Positions 1-7,762 of a stretch of DNA of 38,879 nucleotides are shown one piece after another. This stretch comes from Methanobrevibacter curvatus (GTDB taxonomy: Archaea; Methanobacteriota; Methanobacteria; Methanobacteriales; Methanobacteriaceae). Location: the NCBI RefSeq assembly GCF_001639295.1, contig NZ_LWMV01000011.1, positions 1 to 38,879 of the forward strand. Reading direction: 5' to 3'. A program made the position numbers and the translations under genes. Position 1 is the stretch's first letter; each line of letters begins with the position of its first letter. The notes below the pieces were generated by a model that was given only the letters and a program-made list of their open reading frames with translations, was not told where the DNA came from and did not search any database.

Positions 1-277
1 GTTAAGTTGAATTAAAAACAGTTTAAAAAATAATAAAATTAAGTGTTTAAAAATAACTATTTTTAGTAAATAGCTATTAATACTAGTTAAAATAGAATTT
101 TATTAAATATTTATATTTATTTTTATAATATTATTTATTATAATTCTATAGATATAATTTTAAGTCAACTAACAAAATTTAGAAACTTAGATTTTTGAAT
201 TGTTGCACAACCTTTTAATAAATTTATTTTATTGAGTTTATTAATTTATTATATAAATGGATAAATGAGGAATTTAA

Positions 278-715
278 ATGGAAATTTCATTTTTTAGTTT
301 ACAATTTTGGTTAGTTTTAGCTGTGGTATGTGTTTTATTTGAATTGATTACATTAACATTCTTTTTACTTTCAATAGCTATTGGTTCAGCTGTAGCTGCT
401 TTAGTAAACTATTTAGGTTTTGACCCTTATACTCAAATATTAGTTTTTGCCATAGTTACAGTTGTATGTATAATTTTATCAAGATCATTTGCTAAAAAAC
501 TGTCTAAAAGTGCTCCAAATAAAAAAGCTAATTCAGACAGGTTGATTGGTCTTGAAGCTATTGTTAGTGAAGCTATTGAGGAAGATAAAATGGGTACTGT
601 TGATTTAGTAGGAGATAAATGGAAAGCAATAGCTGATGAAGATATTGCTATTGGGGAAAAAGTCATTGTTAAAGACATTCAAGGTGTAAAGTTAATTGTT
701 GAAAGAAATGTTTAA
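278..715 (+). CDS. NfeD-like membrane protein (short form)
   Basis: 145 residues. Two hydrophobic segments (about residues 8-45 and 50-68) are followed by a soluble domain (about 85-145) with the glycine and valine pattern of the NfeD C-terminal OB fold. The N-terminal serine-protease domain of long NfeD proteins is absent, so this is the short form. The next gene is an SPFH/stomatin protein, the classic partner of NfeD in bacteria and archaea; the pair is thought to organise or control quality in the cytoplasmic membrane. A GAGG ribosome site lies about 8 bases before the ATG. Family assignment is firm; the cellular role is inferred from the pairing. Confidence 0.88.
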   Translation: MEISFFSLQFWLVLAVVCVLFELITLTFFLLSIAIGSAVAALVNYLGFDPYTQILVFAIVTVVCIILSRSFAKKLSKSAPNKKANSDRLIGLEAIVSEAIEEDKMGTVDLVGDKWKAIADEDIAIGEKVIVKDIQGVKLIVERNV

Positions 716-751
716 AATTTATTTTTCATAAAATAATATAAACTATTTTTT

Positions 752-830
752 TTAATTTTTATATTTTTTAATTAATTTTTATATTTTTTAATTAGTTTTT
801 ATCTTTTTTAATTAGTTTTTTATCTTTTTT
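752..830. repeat. Imperfect ~20-bp tandem T-rich repeat
   Basis: About four degenerate copies of a unit near TTTAATTAATTTTTATATTT lie between the nfeD-like and SPFH genes. They may serve as a T-rich archaeal terminator for the first gene or simply be a replication-slippage product. Confidence 0.5.
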
Positions 831-840
831 ATTAATATAT

Positions 841-871
841 TTTTGATCAAACTTTTTTTTAAAAAGTTTGT
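841..871. repeat. Interspersed palindromic repeat, copy A
   Basis: The sequence begins TTTTGATCAAAC, runs through a T/A tract and closes with GTTTG, so it can fold as a hairpin (CAAACTTTTT with AAAAAGTTTG). It ends directly before the GGGAGTG ribosome site of the SPFH gene. A nearly identical copy lies inverted at 25664-25691. Confidence 0.6.
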
Positions 872-883
872 GGGAGTGAAATT

Positions 884-1867
884 ATGGATTTTTTTGTGCT
901 TTTAATAATATTTATTATTATTGTAGTTATTGCTGCTAAAGCTGTAAAAATATTAAGGCCTTATGAAAAGGCTGTTGTTGAGAGATTAGGAAAGTATCAG
1001 CGAACTGTTGAAAGTGGTTTAACTGTTGTAATTCCATTTATTGAACATCTTAGGAGAGTTGACCTTCGTGAGCAAGTTGTGGATGTTCCTCCACAAGAGG
1101 TTATTACAAAAGATAACACTGTTGTAATTGTTGATTGTGTAATCTTTTACGAAGTTGTAGATCCTTTTAATGCAGTTTACAATGTTGTTAATTTTTATCA
1201 AGCTATTACAAAGCTTGCTCAAACAAACTTAAGGAATATTGTAGGGGACTTAGAGCTTGATGAGACTTTAACGTCAAGAGAAATGATTAACACTCATTTA
1301 AGAGAAGTTCTTGATGAAGCCACTGATAAATGGGGAACCCGTGTTGTTAGGGTTGAAATTCAAAGAATTGAGCCTCCAAAGGATATTGTAGATGCAATGA
1401 GTAAACAAATGAAAGCTGAAAGGATGAAAAGGGCATCTATATTAGAAGCAGAAGGTTACAAACAGTCTGAAATTAAAAGAGCTGAAGGTGACAAACAGGC
1501 AGCTATTCTTGAATCAGAAGGTCAAGCTGAAGCTATTAAAAAAGTAGCAGAGGCTAATAAATACCAAGAAATAGCTATTGCAGAAGGAGAAGCCCAAGCA
1601 AATTTAACAGTGTACAATTCAATTCATCAAGGTAATCCTACTAATGAGTTAATAGCTATTAAATATTTAGAATCTCTTGAAAAAATAGCTGATGGTAATT
1701 CAACAAAGATTTTCCTTCCAGCTGAAATGTCTAATATTTTAGGCTCAGTTGGAGCTATTGCAGAACTATTTAATGATAAGGATGCCAATAAAAAATCAAA
1801 ACCTAAAGAAGCTAATAATGTAAAAATTCCTGTAGTTCCAACACCTAAATTAGATTCTGAGGAATAA
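884..1867 (+). CDS. SPFH/stomatin/prohibitin-family membrane protein
   Basis: 327 residues. One N-terminal membrane segment (about 2-22) is followed by the SPFH/band-7 domain (about 25-190; it contains VVERLGKYQ and VDVPPQEVITKDN). Then come an Ala/Glu/Lys-rich coiled coil (about 185-235) and the conserved stomatin tail with FLPAEMSNILG. Such proteins form large rings on the cytoplasmic membrane. It sits 168 bases behind the nfeD-like gene on the same strand, and in archaea such partners act together. GGGAGTG lies about 8 bases before the ATG. The last ~25 residues are charged and variable. Confidence 0.92.
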   Translation: MDFFVLLIIFIIIVVIAAKAVKILRPYEKAVVERLGKYQRTVESGLTVVIPFIEHLRRVDLREQVVDVPPQEVITKDNTVVIVDCVIFYEVVDPFNAVYNVVNFYQAITKLAQTNLRNIVGDLELDETLTSREMINTHLREVLDEATDKWGTRVVRVEIQRIEPPKDIVDAMSKQMKAERMKRASILEAEGYKQSEIKRAEGDKQAAILESEGQAEAIKKVAEANKYQEIAIAEGEAQANLTVYNSIHQGNPTNELIAIKYLESLEKIADGNSTKIFLPAEMSNILGSVGAIAELFNDKDANKKSKPKEANNVKIPVVPTPKLDSEE

Positions 1868-1935
1868 AATCAAATATTTTAAAGCTTTGATAAATATTTT
1901 TAGAAAATTTTTTTTAGAAAATCTGGGGTTTATAT

Positions 1936-2190
1936 ATGGGTGAATTAATAAAATTAGTTAACATTGGAAAAGTTTTAGAAAAGCAATTAAATGAAATAGG
2001 TATTGAAACATTGGGGGATCTAGAAGAAATTGGTTCAAAAGAAGCTTGGAGTTCTATAAAAAAAATAGACGAAAGTGCTTGTTATAATAGGCTTTGTGGT
2101 TTAGAAGGAGCTTTACAAGGTATCAGATGGTTTAACTTATCTAAAGAGGATAAAAAAAATTTAAAGGATTTTTATTTATTAAATAAATAA
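1936..2190 (+). CDS. TfoX C-terminal-domain protein
   Basis: 84 residues that match the stand-alone TfoX C-terminal domain: an LVNIGKVLEKQLNEIGI start, the ETLGDLEEIGSKEAW turn, and an end with CYNRLCGLEGALQGIRW. This is a small helix-hairpin-helix-like fold. In bacteria it is fused to the TfoX N-terminal domain (a competence regulator), but in archaea it usually occurs alone and its function is unknown. It may be co-transcribed with the SPFH gene 68 bases upstream. The ATG is preceded by GGGG about 8 bases away. Family sure, function open. Confidence 0.82.
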   Translation: MGELIKLVNIGKVLEKQLNEIGIETLGDLEEIGSKEAWSSIKKIDESACYNRLCGLEGALQGIRWFNLSKEDKKNLKDFYLLNK

Positions 2191-2261
2191 ACAAAAATCA
2201 TCTTTATGATATTACTTAATTTTAATGAGAATAGATTTGTTTTTGAATAAATAGAGAAAAA

Positions 2262-2346
2262 ATCATCTTATGATCTTGGGATTTTATGGGGTTTTGTAAA
2301 AATTTCTGATGGTAAGATCCCAGTAAATTTACACTCTCAAGATCAT
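2262..2346. repeat. Small palindromic element
   Basis: ATGATCTTG at 2270-2278 is repeated inverted as CAAGATCAT at 2338-2346. Just inside, GGGATTTTA roughly pairs with TAAGATCCC. This looks like a short, partly decayed foldback element between the TfoX-like gene and the ATPase. No gene is seen around it. Confidence 0.4.
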
Positions 2347-2431
2347 TAGATAAATCAAATCATTTTACACAAATTTTCATTAAAATAATATTGGATAAAA
2401 TAGCAAAGACTTTAACAGCCTCAGTGAATAC

Positions 2432-2548
2432 ATGAGAGACAATCCTATAATTTGTACATCTAAGAAAGCAGAACAAGAATACAGCAAAACCAAAATCAAA
2501 AAAATACAAAAAAATAGAAGAAGCGCTAGAATATTAGCAATAAGATGA
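2432..2548 (+). pseudogene. Possible C-terminal gene remnant
   Basis: An open stretch of 38 codons from an ATG (about 48 codons counted back to the preceding stop) encodes a Lys/Arg-rich tail that ends SARILAIR and a stop. There is no ribosome site before the ATG. The basic composition suggests the tail of a nucleic-acid-binding or transposase protein, but I do not recognise the family. Best read as debris in the 2191-2600 stretch, which otherwise holds only the palindrome at 2262-2346. Confidence 0.25.
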
Positions 2549-2601
2549 CAAAACAATTAATATAAGAAAAAAATCCACAGTTTTTTATAACATCATTTCT
2601 T

Positions 2602-2615
2602 CGAAATATTTATAT
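2602..2615 (+). promoter_or_regulatory. BRE/TATA promoter of the AAA ATPase
   Basis: CGAAAT followed by ATTTATATG resembles an archaeal BRE plus TATA box. A start about 25 bases downstream would fall at about 2638, which is where the 23-bp tandem repeat begins, so the repeat would form the 5' leader. Confidence 0.45.
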
Positions 2616-2630
2616 GTTGTAAAATTGAAA

Positions 2631-2760
2631 TCTAAAAAATGTAAAGTAAAATATCTAAAAAATGTAAAGTAAAATATCTAAAAAGTGTAAAGTAAAATGT
2701 CTAAAAAGTGTAAAGTAAAATGTCTAAAAAGTGTAAAGTAAAATGTCTAAAAAGTGTAAA
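2631..2760. repeat. 23-bp tandem repeat in leader and start of ATPase gene
   Basis: Five full 23-bp units (starting at 2631, 2654, 2677, 2700 and 2723) plus a 15-base partial unit. The first two units read TCTAAAAAATGTAAAGTAAA with ATA at the end; the last three carry G in place of A at two positions. The ATG of the longest ORF (2743) lies across the junction of units 5 and 6, so the first codons are themselves repeat sequence. Confidence 0.9.
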
Positions 2761-4029
2761 ATGGGAAGTATGTTGTACATAAAAAGAATATCGGACAAAG
2801 AGCTTAAAAGAAAATTAGATTCTTCTGGGGCAGTGCTTATACGAGGTCCTAAAGCATGTGGTAAAACAGAATCAGCGAAACAATTATCAAATAGTATTTT
2901 AAATGTTGATCAAGATGAACAAGTGTCTTTATTAATGGAAAATGCACCATATCGTCTGTTATATGGTAAAACTCCTAGATTAATTGATGAATGGCAAGAA
3001 CAGCCAAAACTTTGGAATTATATACGCCATGAAGTAGATAATCGAGTTCGTCCAGCACAATTTATCTTGACTGGTTCGGCGAATCCTGAAGAAAGTATAA
3101 AGATGCACTCTGGAGCAGGACGATTTACTACACTTGATATGAGAACAATGTCATGGCAGGAATTAGGTTTTTCATCTGGAAAAATCAGTATGAAAAGCTT
3201 GTTCAAGGGTTCTAAAAGCAATATTGATGTTCTAGACAAAGCAGTAAATTTGGAATTTATTATTGAAAAAATAATCATTGGTGGATTTCCTGGATTATTG
3301 GGCAAAAAGCTAAGTCAAGCTAGCTACTTGAATCGAGGATACATTGATTTGCTAAGTGAAGTAGACATGGGTAGAATCTCTAATGTAAAGCGTGATCCTG
3401 TAAAAATACAAAATTTGTTATGTTCTATTGCTCGAAATACTGCAACTATAGTAAATATTAAAACTTTAGAGTCAGACATTCGAAAAAAAGAAAATAATTC
3501 TCTTTCACGTCCTAGTATTTATGAATATATTGATGCATTGAAACGTTTGATGATTATTGAAGAACAACCAGCATGGAATACACATATTCGGTCCTCGGCA
3601 TCATTACGTAAAAGGTCAAAATACCATTTCACAGACGTTTCCCTCTCAGTTGCAGCTATTGGTGCTGATTTTGACTCTTTACTAAATGACCTTAATTTTG
3701 TAGGATTTTTATTTGAATCATTGGTAACGCATGATCTTAGAGTTTATGCACAGGCAAATGATGCAAAGGTTTATTATTATCAAGACTCTTATGGTTTAGA
3801 GGTAGATGCCATTGTGCAAAAATATAATGGGGATTGGATTGCTTTTGAAATAAAGCTTGGCACTGGACAAATTGAAGAAGCAGCTAGAAATCTTCATAAA
3901 TTTGCTTTAAACTTAGACAAAACAAAAGTTAAACCACCAAAATCACTAAATATAATTACAGGGACAGGAATAAGCTATACTCGTTCTGATGGGATTAATG
4001 TCATTTCTTTAGCTTCATTAGGTGTTTAA
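2743..4029 (+). CDS. AAA_14/DUF4143 ATPase
   Basis: 428 residues from the first ATG. Starting at 2770 (MLYIKR...) would match the family better, because the residues before it are repeat-encoded. The order is AAA_14 ATPase with Walker A GPKACGKT (about 36-43), the Walker B-like RLIDEW (about 80-85) and sensor ILTGSA, then the DUF4143 region. The C-terminus has LEVDAIV and WIAFEIKLG, the ExD...ExK pattern of a PD-(D/E)XK nuclease fold. These ATPases are common in archaea, often beside mobile or defence genes; their role is poorly known. It stands alone between two debris-filled spacers. A second, only distantly similar member is at 35127-36344. G+C is a little higher than in its neighbours, consistent with transfer. 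Confidence 0.85.
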   Translation: MSKKCKMGSMLYIKRISDKELKRKLDSSGAVLIRGPKACGKTESAKQLSNSILNVDQDEQVSLLMENAPYRLLYGKTPRLIDEWQEQPKLWNYIRHEVDNRVRPAQFILTGSANPEESIKMHSGAGRFTTLDMRTMSWQELGFSSGKISMKSLFKGSKSNIDVLDKAVNLEFIIEKIIIGGFPGLLGKKLSQASYLNRGYIDLLSEVDMGRISNVKRDPVKIQNLLCSIARNTATIVNIKTLESDIRKKENNSLSRPSIYEYIDALKRLMIIEEQPAWNTHIRSSASLRKRSKYHFTDVSLSVAAIGADFDSLLNDLNFVGFLFESLVTHDLRVYAQANDAKVYYYQDSYGLEVDAIVQKYNGDWIAFEIKLGTGQIEEAARNLHKFALNLDKTKVKPPKSLNIITGTGISYTRSDGINVISLASLGV

Positions 4030-4130
4030 TTTTCTTAAAAAAAGATTTATTTTAAATATATCAAAATTTTCAAATAGATGTTATTTATTATTTAATTAAA
4101 ACATTATAACGAATATATGATAGCGAGATT

Positions 4131-4283
4131 ATGATAAGAACCTATAAGGAATATTGTAAAAGTGGAAATGTGCTTCATAGTGCCAATACCACAAAAAAGG
4201 AGAAGAATAGGCTTTTAAAAGAAAGAATGAAATTTGTTAATAATAATAATAATAATAATAATAATCTATGTTTCGTAGGATGA
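4131..4283 (+). CDS. Short ORF with (AAT)9 asparagine run
   Basis: 50 codons starting MIRTYKEYCKSGN. Nine AAT triplets at 4239-4265 encode nine asparagines shortly before the stop. GCGAGATT just before the ATG is at best a weak ribosome site. No family is recognised. It may be a small lineage-specific protein or the 5' remnant of a larger gene. Confidence 0.25.
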   Translation: MIRTYKEYCKSGNVLHSANTTKKEKNRLLKERMKFVNNNNNNNNNLCFVG

Positions 4284-4724
4284 AAAATGAAAAATGAAAA
4301 AAGAAGCAGTTTATGAGATATGATTAATCCAGATGGGTCTGTTTTTGTTTATAATTCTTATGAAAATGATAATAGCAAATAAGTGTCTTCCATGTTTATT
4401 TTAATATTTTTTATCTCGTGCTAATGCTTGTAATTGGCTACTGGATTTTTTTAATAAATAAAGCATGAAAAAAGAATGATTTAAAATATAAATGTCATTA
4501 CTTTAATAAATTTTTTTCTTTTTTTAAAAAAAAAGCACAAATTTAATTTTTAAAATATAATTGGGGCTTGCACAGCCCATAAAATGAAATAATTTAATGT
4601 TTATTTTTTAATTTAAATCACTTAAAATAGTATTAAGTTGGTGTCATTGATAGATTACTATATTTTTTAATTACATTTATGCAATTCTTATACAATATAA
4701 TACTAATACAACATATGTTATTTT
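4284..4724. other. Gene-poor spacer with possible ORF debris
   Basis: A 20-codon open stretch at 4320-4382 (MINPDGSVFVYNSYENDNSK) reads like the tail of a protein but has no visible context. A small hairpin GGGCT-TGCAC-AGCCC lies at 4564-4578, between the convergent ends of the ATPase region and the methyltransferase; it is unusually GC-rich for this DNA. I see nothing else. Confidence 0.35.
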
Positions 4725-5399
4725 TTATTTTTCCCCACCAAAGACTCCTTGAGCATAATATTTCCATACAACATCTATGCTTTTAAAACCCACTTCTTCA
4801 AGCCATTGCAATTGTTCATATAATTTTGATGGAATATCATTATCATCTGCTATTTTATCTATTTCTTCAATTTTTTCATTTCCATAATTTTTTCTAAGAT
4901 TATTTACAAATGCATCATGATAAACTTTTTGCAAGTGATTTGTAGGAGCCTCTACTCTATCATTGTTGTAAAAGATTCCTCCTTTATTTAAAATATTATA
5001 AATTCGTTTATACAGTGTTTTTTTATCATTGTCATTAATATGATGAATAGCTAATGATGATAGCACAGCATCATAACCTTCTTCAAATTCAAAGTTTAAA
5101 AAATCACCAACGAAGAATTCTATTCCTTTGTAATTTTTAAGTTTTTCTTTAGCTATTTCAATCATTTTAGGGGATAAATCAAGACAAGTTACAGTTGAAT
5201 TTGGAAATAATTCTTTTAAATTTTTTGTAACAACTCCAGTTCCACATCCAAGGTCTAAAATTTTAATTTCTTTATTTTCATCAAATGGAATTGTATTTAT
5301 TAATGCCTCAATTGATGCTTGATAATGAGGGATTAATTTAACAAATTCTTCATCATACTCATCTGCTACTTCTTCAAATCTTTTTTTAACATTTCTCAT
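4725..5399 (-). CDS. Class I SAM-dependent methyltransferase
   Basis: 224 residues. Motif I is LDLGCGTG at about 48-55. The acidic residue after beta 2 is in TCLDLSPKM (about 73-81), and the post-II/IV region reads YDAVLSSLAIHHI. This is the Methyltransf_25/11 type of Rossmann methyltransferase, of ordinary length; the substrate (small molecule or RNA) cannot be told. GTGAT lies close before the ATG. It is transcribed alone, convergent with the ATPase side and divergent from the DUF5518 gene. Confidence 0.85.
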   Translation of the reverse strand: MRNVKKRFEEVADEYDEEFVKLIPHYQASIEALINTIPFDENKEIKILDLGCGTGVVTKNLKELFPNSTVTCLDLSPKMIEIAKEKLKNYKGIEFFVGDFLNFEFEEGYDAVLSSLAIHHINDNDKKTLYKRIYNILNKGGIFYNNDRVEAPTNHLQKVYHDAFVNNLRKNYGNEKIEEIDKIADDNDIPSKLYEQLQWLEEVGFKSIDVVWKYYAQGVFGGEK

Positions 5400-5540
5400 T
5401 TTATCACTTGAGATTAATTTTAATTTAATATTTTTATAAATTCAATTATTTTCTATTTAATTGTTTTTCATTAAATTATTTTTTTATTTTTCATTTTCTT
5501 AGATTAAATAATAAATTATAAATACATTATTTAGAATAAG

Positions 5541-5550
5541 TTTATATATA
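5541..5550 (+). promoter_or_regulatory. TATA box ahead of DUF5518 gene
   Basis: TTTATATATA lies about 175 bases before the gene. The inferred start (about 5570) falls inside the 15-bp tandem repeat, giving a leader of ~150 bases. Confidence 0.35.
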
Positions 5551-5555
5551 TTATA

Positions 5556-5615
5556 TTAGTTATTATTCATTTAGTTATTATTCATTTAGTTATTATTCAT
5601 TTAGTTATTATTCAT
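5556..5615. repeat. Four perfect 15-bp tandem repeats
   Basis: TTAGTTATTATTCAT occurs four times without mismatch at 5556, 5571, 5586 and 5601, between a TATA-like box and the DUF5518 gene. The lack of any mismatch implies recent slippage or expansion. Confidence 0.92.
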
Positions 5616-5723
5616 TTAATATTTATTTAATTTTTATATATGTTATTTATTTTATTTAGTTTTTTATTTATTTTTTTTATCTATTAACATTAAATTAATA
5701 TATAAATGTAGGGGAGTGGTTAC

Positions 5724-6086
5724 ATGGTTAAATGGGGTCCAGTTATTTTAGGTTTTGTTTTAGCAGTTTTTGTTAAAATGATTACACCATCATCAGGTGG
5801 ATATGAGTTTGTTGCTTTATTGATTGTTGGAGCTATTGTAGGTTATTTATCCCATGATGGAGTTTTAGGTGGTTTTATTAATGGAGGAATTGCTGGTGGA
5901 TTAGGTGGAATTATTATTGGTCTTTTAGTAATGTTTATAGGAATTTTAGGAATTTTTATATCTGAACCTTTTGGTTTAACTATTAGTGGAATTGGTTTTG
6001 TTCTAATCATAGTTTCTTTCATTACCTATGGGTTGACAATGGCTATTGGAGGAGCTGTTGGTGGAATGATATCAGATAAAAAATAG
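5724..6086 (+). CDS. DUF5518-like small membrane protein
   Basis: 120 residues, glycine-rich and almost wholly hydrophobic, with about four membrane segments (approximately 3-20, 28-45, 52-78 and 83-112) and a short charged tail DKK. The pattern of a GGxINGGIAGGLGG loop followed by a GGAVGGMIS end fits the DUF5518 family of methanogen membrane proteins of unknown function. A strong GGGGAGTGG ribosome site precedes the ATG. A run of twelve T follows the stop, so it is probably a single-gene transcript. Confidence 0.75.
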   Translation: MVKWGPVILGFVLAVFVKMITPSSGGYEFVALLIVGAIVGYLSHDGVLGGFINGGIAGGLGGIIIGLLVMFIGILGIFISEPFGLTISGIGFVLIIVSFITYGLTMAIGGAVGGMISDKK

Positions 6087-6087
6087 A

Positions 6088-6099
6088 TTTTTTTTTTTT
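6088..6099 (+). terminator. Poly-T terminator
   Basis: Twelve consecutive T directly after the TAG of the DUF5518-like gene. Runs of T are the usual archaeal termination signal. Confidence 0.65.
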
Positions 6100-6229
6100 A
6101 ATTTGTATGTTTATATTTATATTCATTTTTTTATATAGATTGTTTAATTTATTAGTAATTTATTAATAATTTTTTACTCTTTTATTTTGTTGTATATTTT
6201 AATTGTTTTATTTATTTTGAGGTTGTTTT

Positions 6230-6661
6230 ATGAGTATAAATGATATTTTCATAGATTTAAATGAAATTTGGAAAGACATTGTAAAAGGTTTATTGATTTT
6301 TATTATTTTTTTAATTGTGGCAATAGATGTTTTGCCTGATTGGAGTTATATTCCTGGATTCATTGCAGCTATTGGATTATTATATGTGGGATATAAATCA
6401 AATAATTCTATTCAAGCTGCTGTTTTAGCAATGCTTTCATCTATTCCTGGATTTTTTGTATTGTATACAACTAACAGTCCTGATTTTCAAATAAATCAAG
6501 AGTCTATCCAAATACAAGCATTAGTATTAATTAGTTTATTATTAATTGGTTTAATTTGTGGTTTTTTAGGATATATTTTTAGAAAAAGAAGTGATGCAGC
6601 ATTAGCTGAAGAAGCAAAAAAACAAGAAAATCAAACTAAACCAAGTAAAAAAGATAGATAA
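6230..6661 (+). CDS. Hypothetical membrane protein
   Basis: 143 residues with an amphipathic N-terminus, then about four membrane segments (approximately 17-33, 40-56, 62-80 and 95-118). The C-terminal tail is charged and cytoplasmic (RKRSDAALAEEAKKQEN onward). No family is recognised; topology and neighbourhood resemble the preceding DUF5518-like gene. GAGGTTG lies about 6 bases before the ATG. A long T-rich stretch follows and separates it from the convergent Taw1 gene. Confidence 0.7.
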   Translation: MSINDIFIDLNEIWKDIVKGLLIFIIFLIVAIDVLPDWSYIPGFIAAIGLLYVGYKSNNSIQAAVLAMLSSIPGFFVLYTTNSPDFQINQESIQIQALVLISLLLIGLICGFLGYIFRKRSDAALAEEAKKQENQTKPSKKDR

Positions 6662-6847
6662 TTTCTTTTTCTTTTCTTTTTCGTTGTTGCGTGTGTTTTA
6701 TTTTTTAATTTTTAATCTTTATTTTTTAGTCTTTATTTTTTATTTTTTTAATCTTTATTTTTTTTATTTTCTACATTTTTTTATTGTTCTTTTTATCACT
6801 TCTTTTCTTATTATTCTTATTAGCTTTATTTTGTACTGGTTTATTGT

Positions 6848-7762
6848 TTATTTTAAAAGAACTACTCTACTAACTTCAGAGTCATTAATTATTTCTCTAT
6901 TTGTTAAATCAGCTATTTTTTGTGAAAAATTAATTATTTCTTGATGTTCTGGCATATTATCTAAGGTTAATCGTTTTCTTGAGTATCCAACACACATATA
7001 TGCCTTTATTTCGACATAAGTTGGGTCTGCTTTATTTACTAGCTTAGCATATCCTTTTGGATCGTTCATGTTTTCTCCTTTAACACATGTTGTTCTAATA
7101 CATGTTTTGGAGTTAAAGCTTTTAAGATACTCAAGTGTATTATTTAATTTATCCCATGCTCCACTTATTTGAGGTTTGCATAAATTTTTATATGTTTTTT
7201 CATCTGGAGCATCTAATGAAACATAAAGTTGTGTAGGCTCATTTTCAAGCTTTCTTAATTTTTCATCTAAAAGTCCGTTTGTCACTAAAAATGTTGTAAA
7301 ATCTCTTCTTTTAAATTCTGACATTAAAGAATCTATTTCAGGATACAACATAGGTTCTCCTGCCAAAGAAATAGCTGCATTGTTAGGTGTTTTACTTTCT
7401 TCTAATTTTTTCTTGTCTGCTTTGTCATTGCCAAAAAACCCACATAACAAGTTATTGTGAAGAGCTATTGAATCTTCAATTATTGTTTTTGGATCATCAT
7501 ATTCTCCATCCCATTTGGTCTCAGTATGTGAAAGGTCTCTCCAACAAAATGAGCATTTTTGATAGCAAAATGGAATAGCTGGTGACATTTGTAAACATCT
7601 ATGGCTTTCAATTCCATAAAATTTTTGCTTATAACATTCGCCTTGATTTAATATACTTTTTTTAGTCCAATGACAGATTTTACACCCTGCATGACCATTT
7701 ACTCCTGCAAATCTATATCCACTATACTCTAATTTTTTCTGTTCATCTAAGTTTAATGTCAT
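6848..7762 (-). CDS. taw1: 4-demethylwyosine synthase (Taw1/TYW1)
   Basis: 304 residues. A radical-SAM enzyme that condenses N1-methylguanosine-37 of tRNA-Phe with pyruvate to form the tricyclic base imG-14, the first radical step of wyosine synthesis. The radical-SAM motif CYQKCSFCW gives C66, C70 and C73. C30, C43 and C56, spaced 13 and 13, match the ligands of the second iron-sulfur cluster of archaeal Taw1. AGEPMLYPE and VSLDAPDE are further family landmarks. Length is normal for the archaeal single-domain form, which lacks the flavodoxin domain of eukaryotic TYW1. It is transcribed alone, tail to tail with the membrane-protein gene. Confidence 0.95.
   Translation of the reverse strand: MTLNLDEQKKLEYSGYRFAGVNGHAGCKICHWTKKSILNQGECYKQKFYGIESHRCLQMSPAIPFCYQKCSFCWRDLSHTETKWDGEYDDPKTIIEDSIALHNNLLCGFFGNDKADKKKLEESKTPNNAAISLAGEPMLYPEIDSLMSEFKRRDFTTFLVTNGLLDEKLRKLENEPTQLYVSLDAPDEKTYKNLCKPQISGAWDKLNNTLEYLKSFNSKTCIRTTCVKGENMNDPKGYAKLVNKADPTYVEIKAYMCVGYSRKRLTLDNMPEHQEIINFSQKIADLTNREIINDSEVSRVVLLK

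Noticed and set aside
4564-4578. GGGCT-TGCAC-AGCCC hairpin as an intrinsic bacterial-type terminator
   Set aside because: Five-base stem with no T run behind it on either strand; too weak to call.
6684-6944. Plus-strand ORF rich in Phe, Tyr and Leu after the membrane-protein gene
   Set aside because: Its composition is what T-rich spacer DNA gives in any frame, it has no ribosome site, and it overlaps the 3' end of Taw1.
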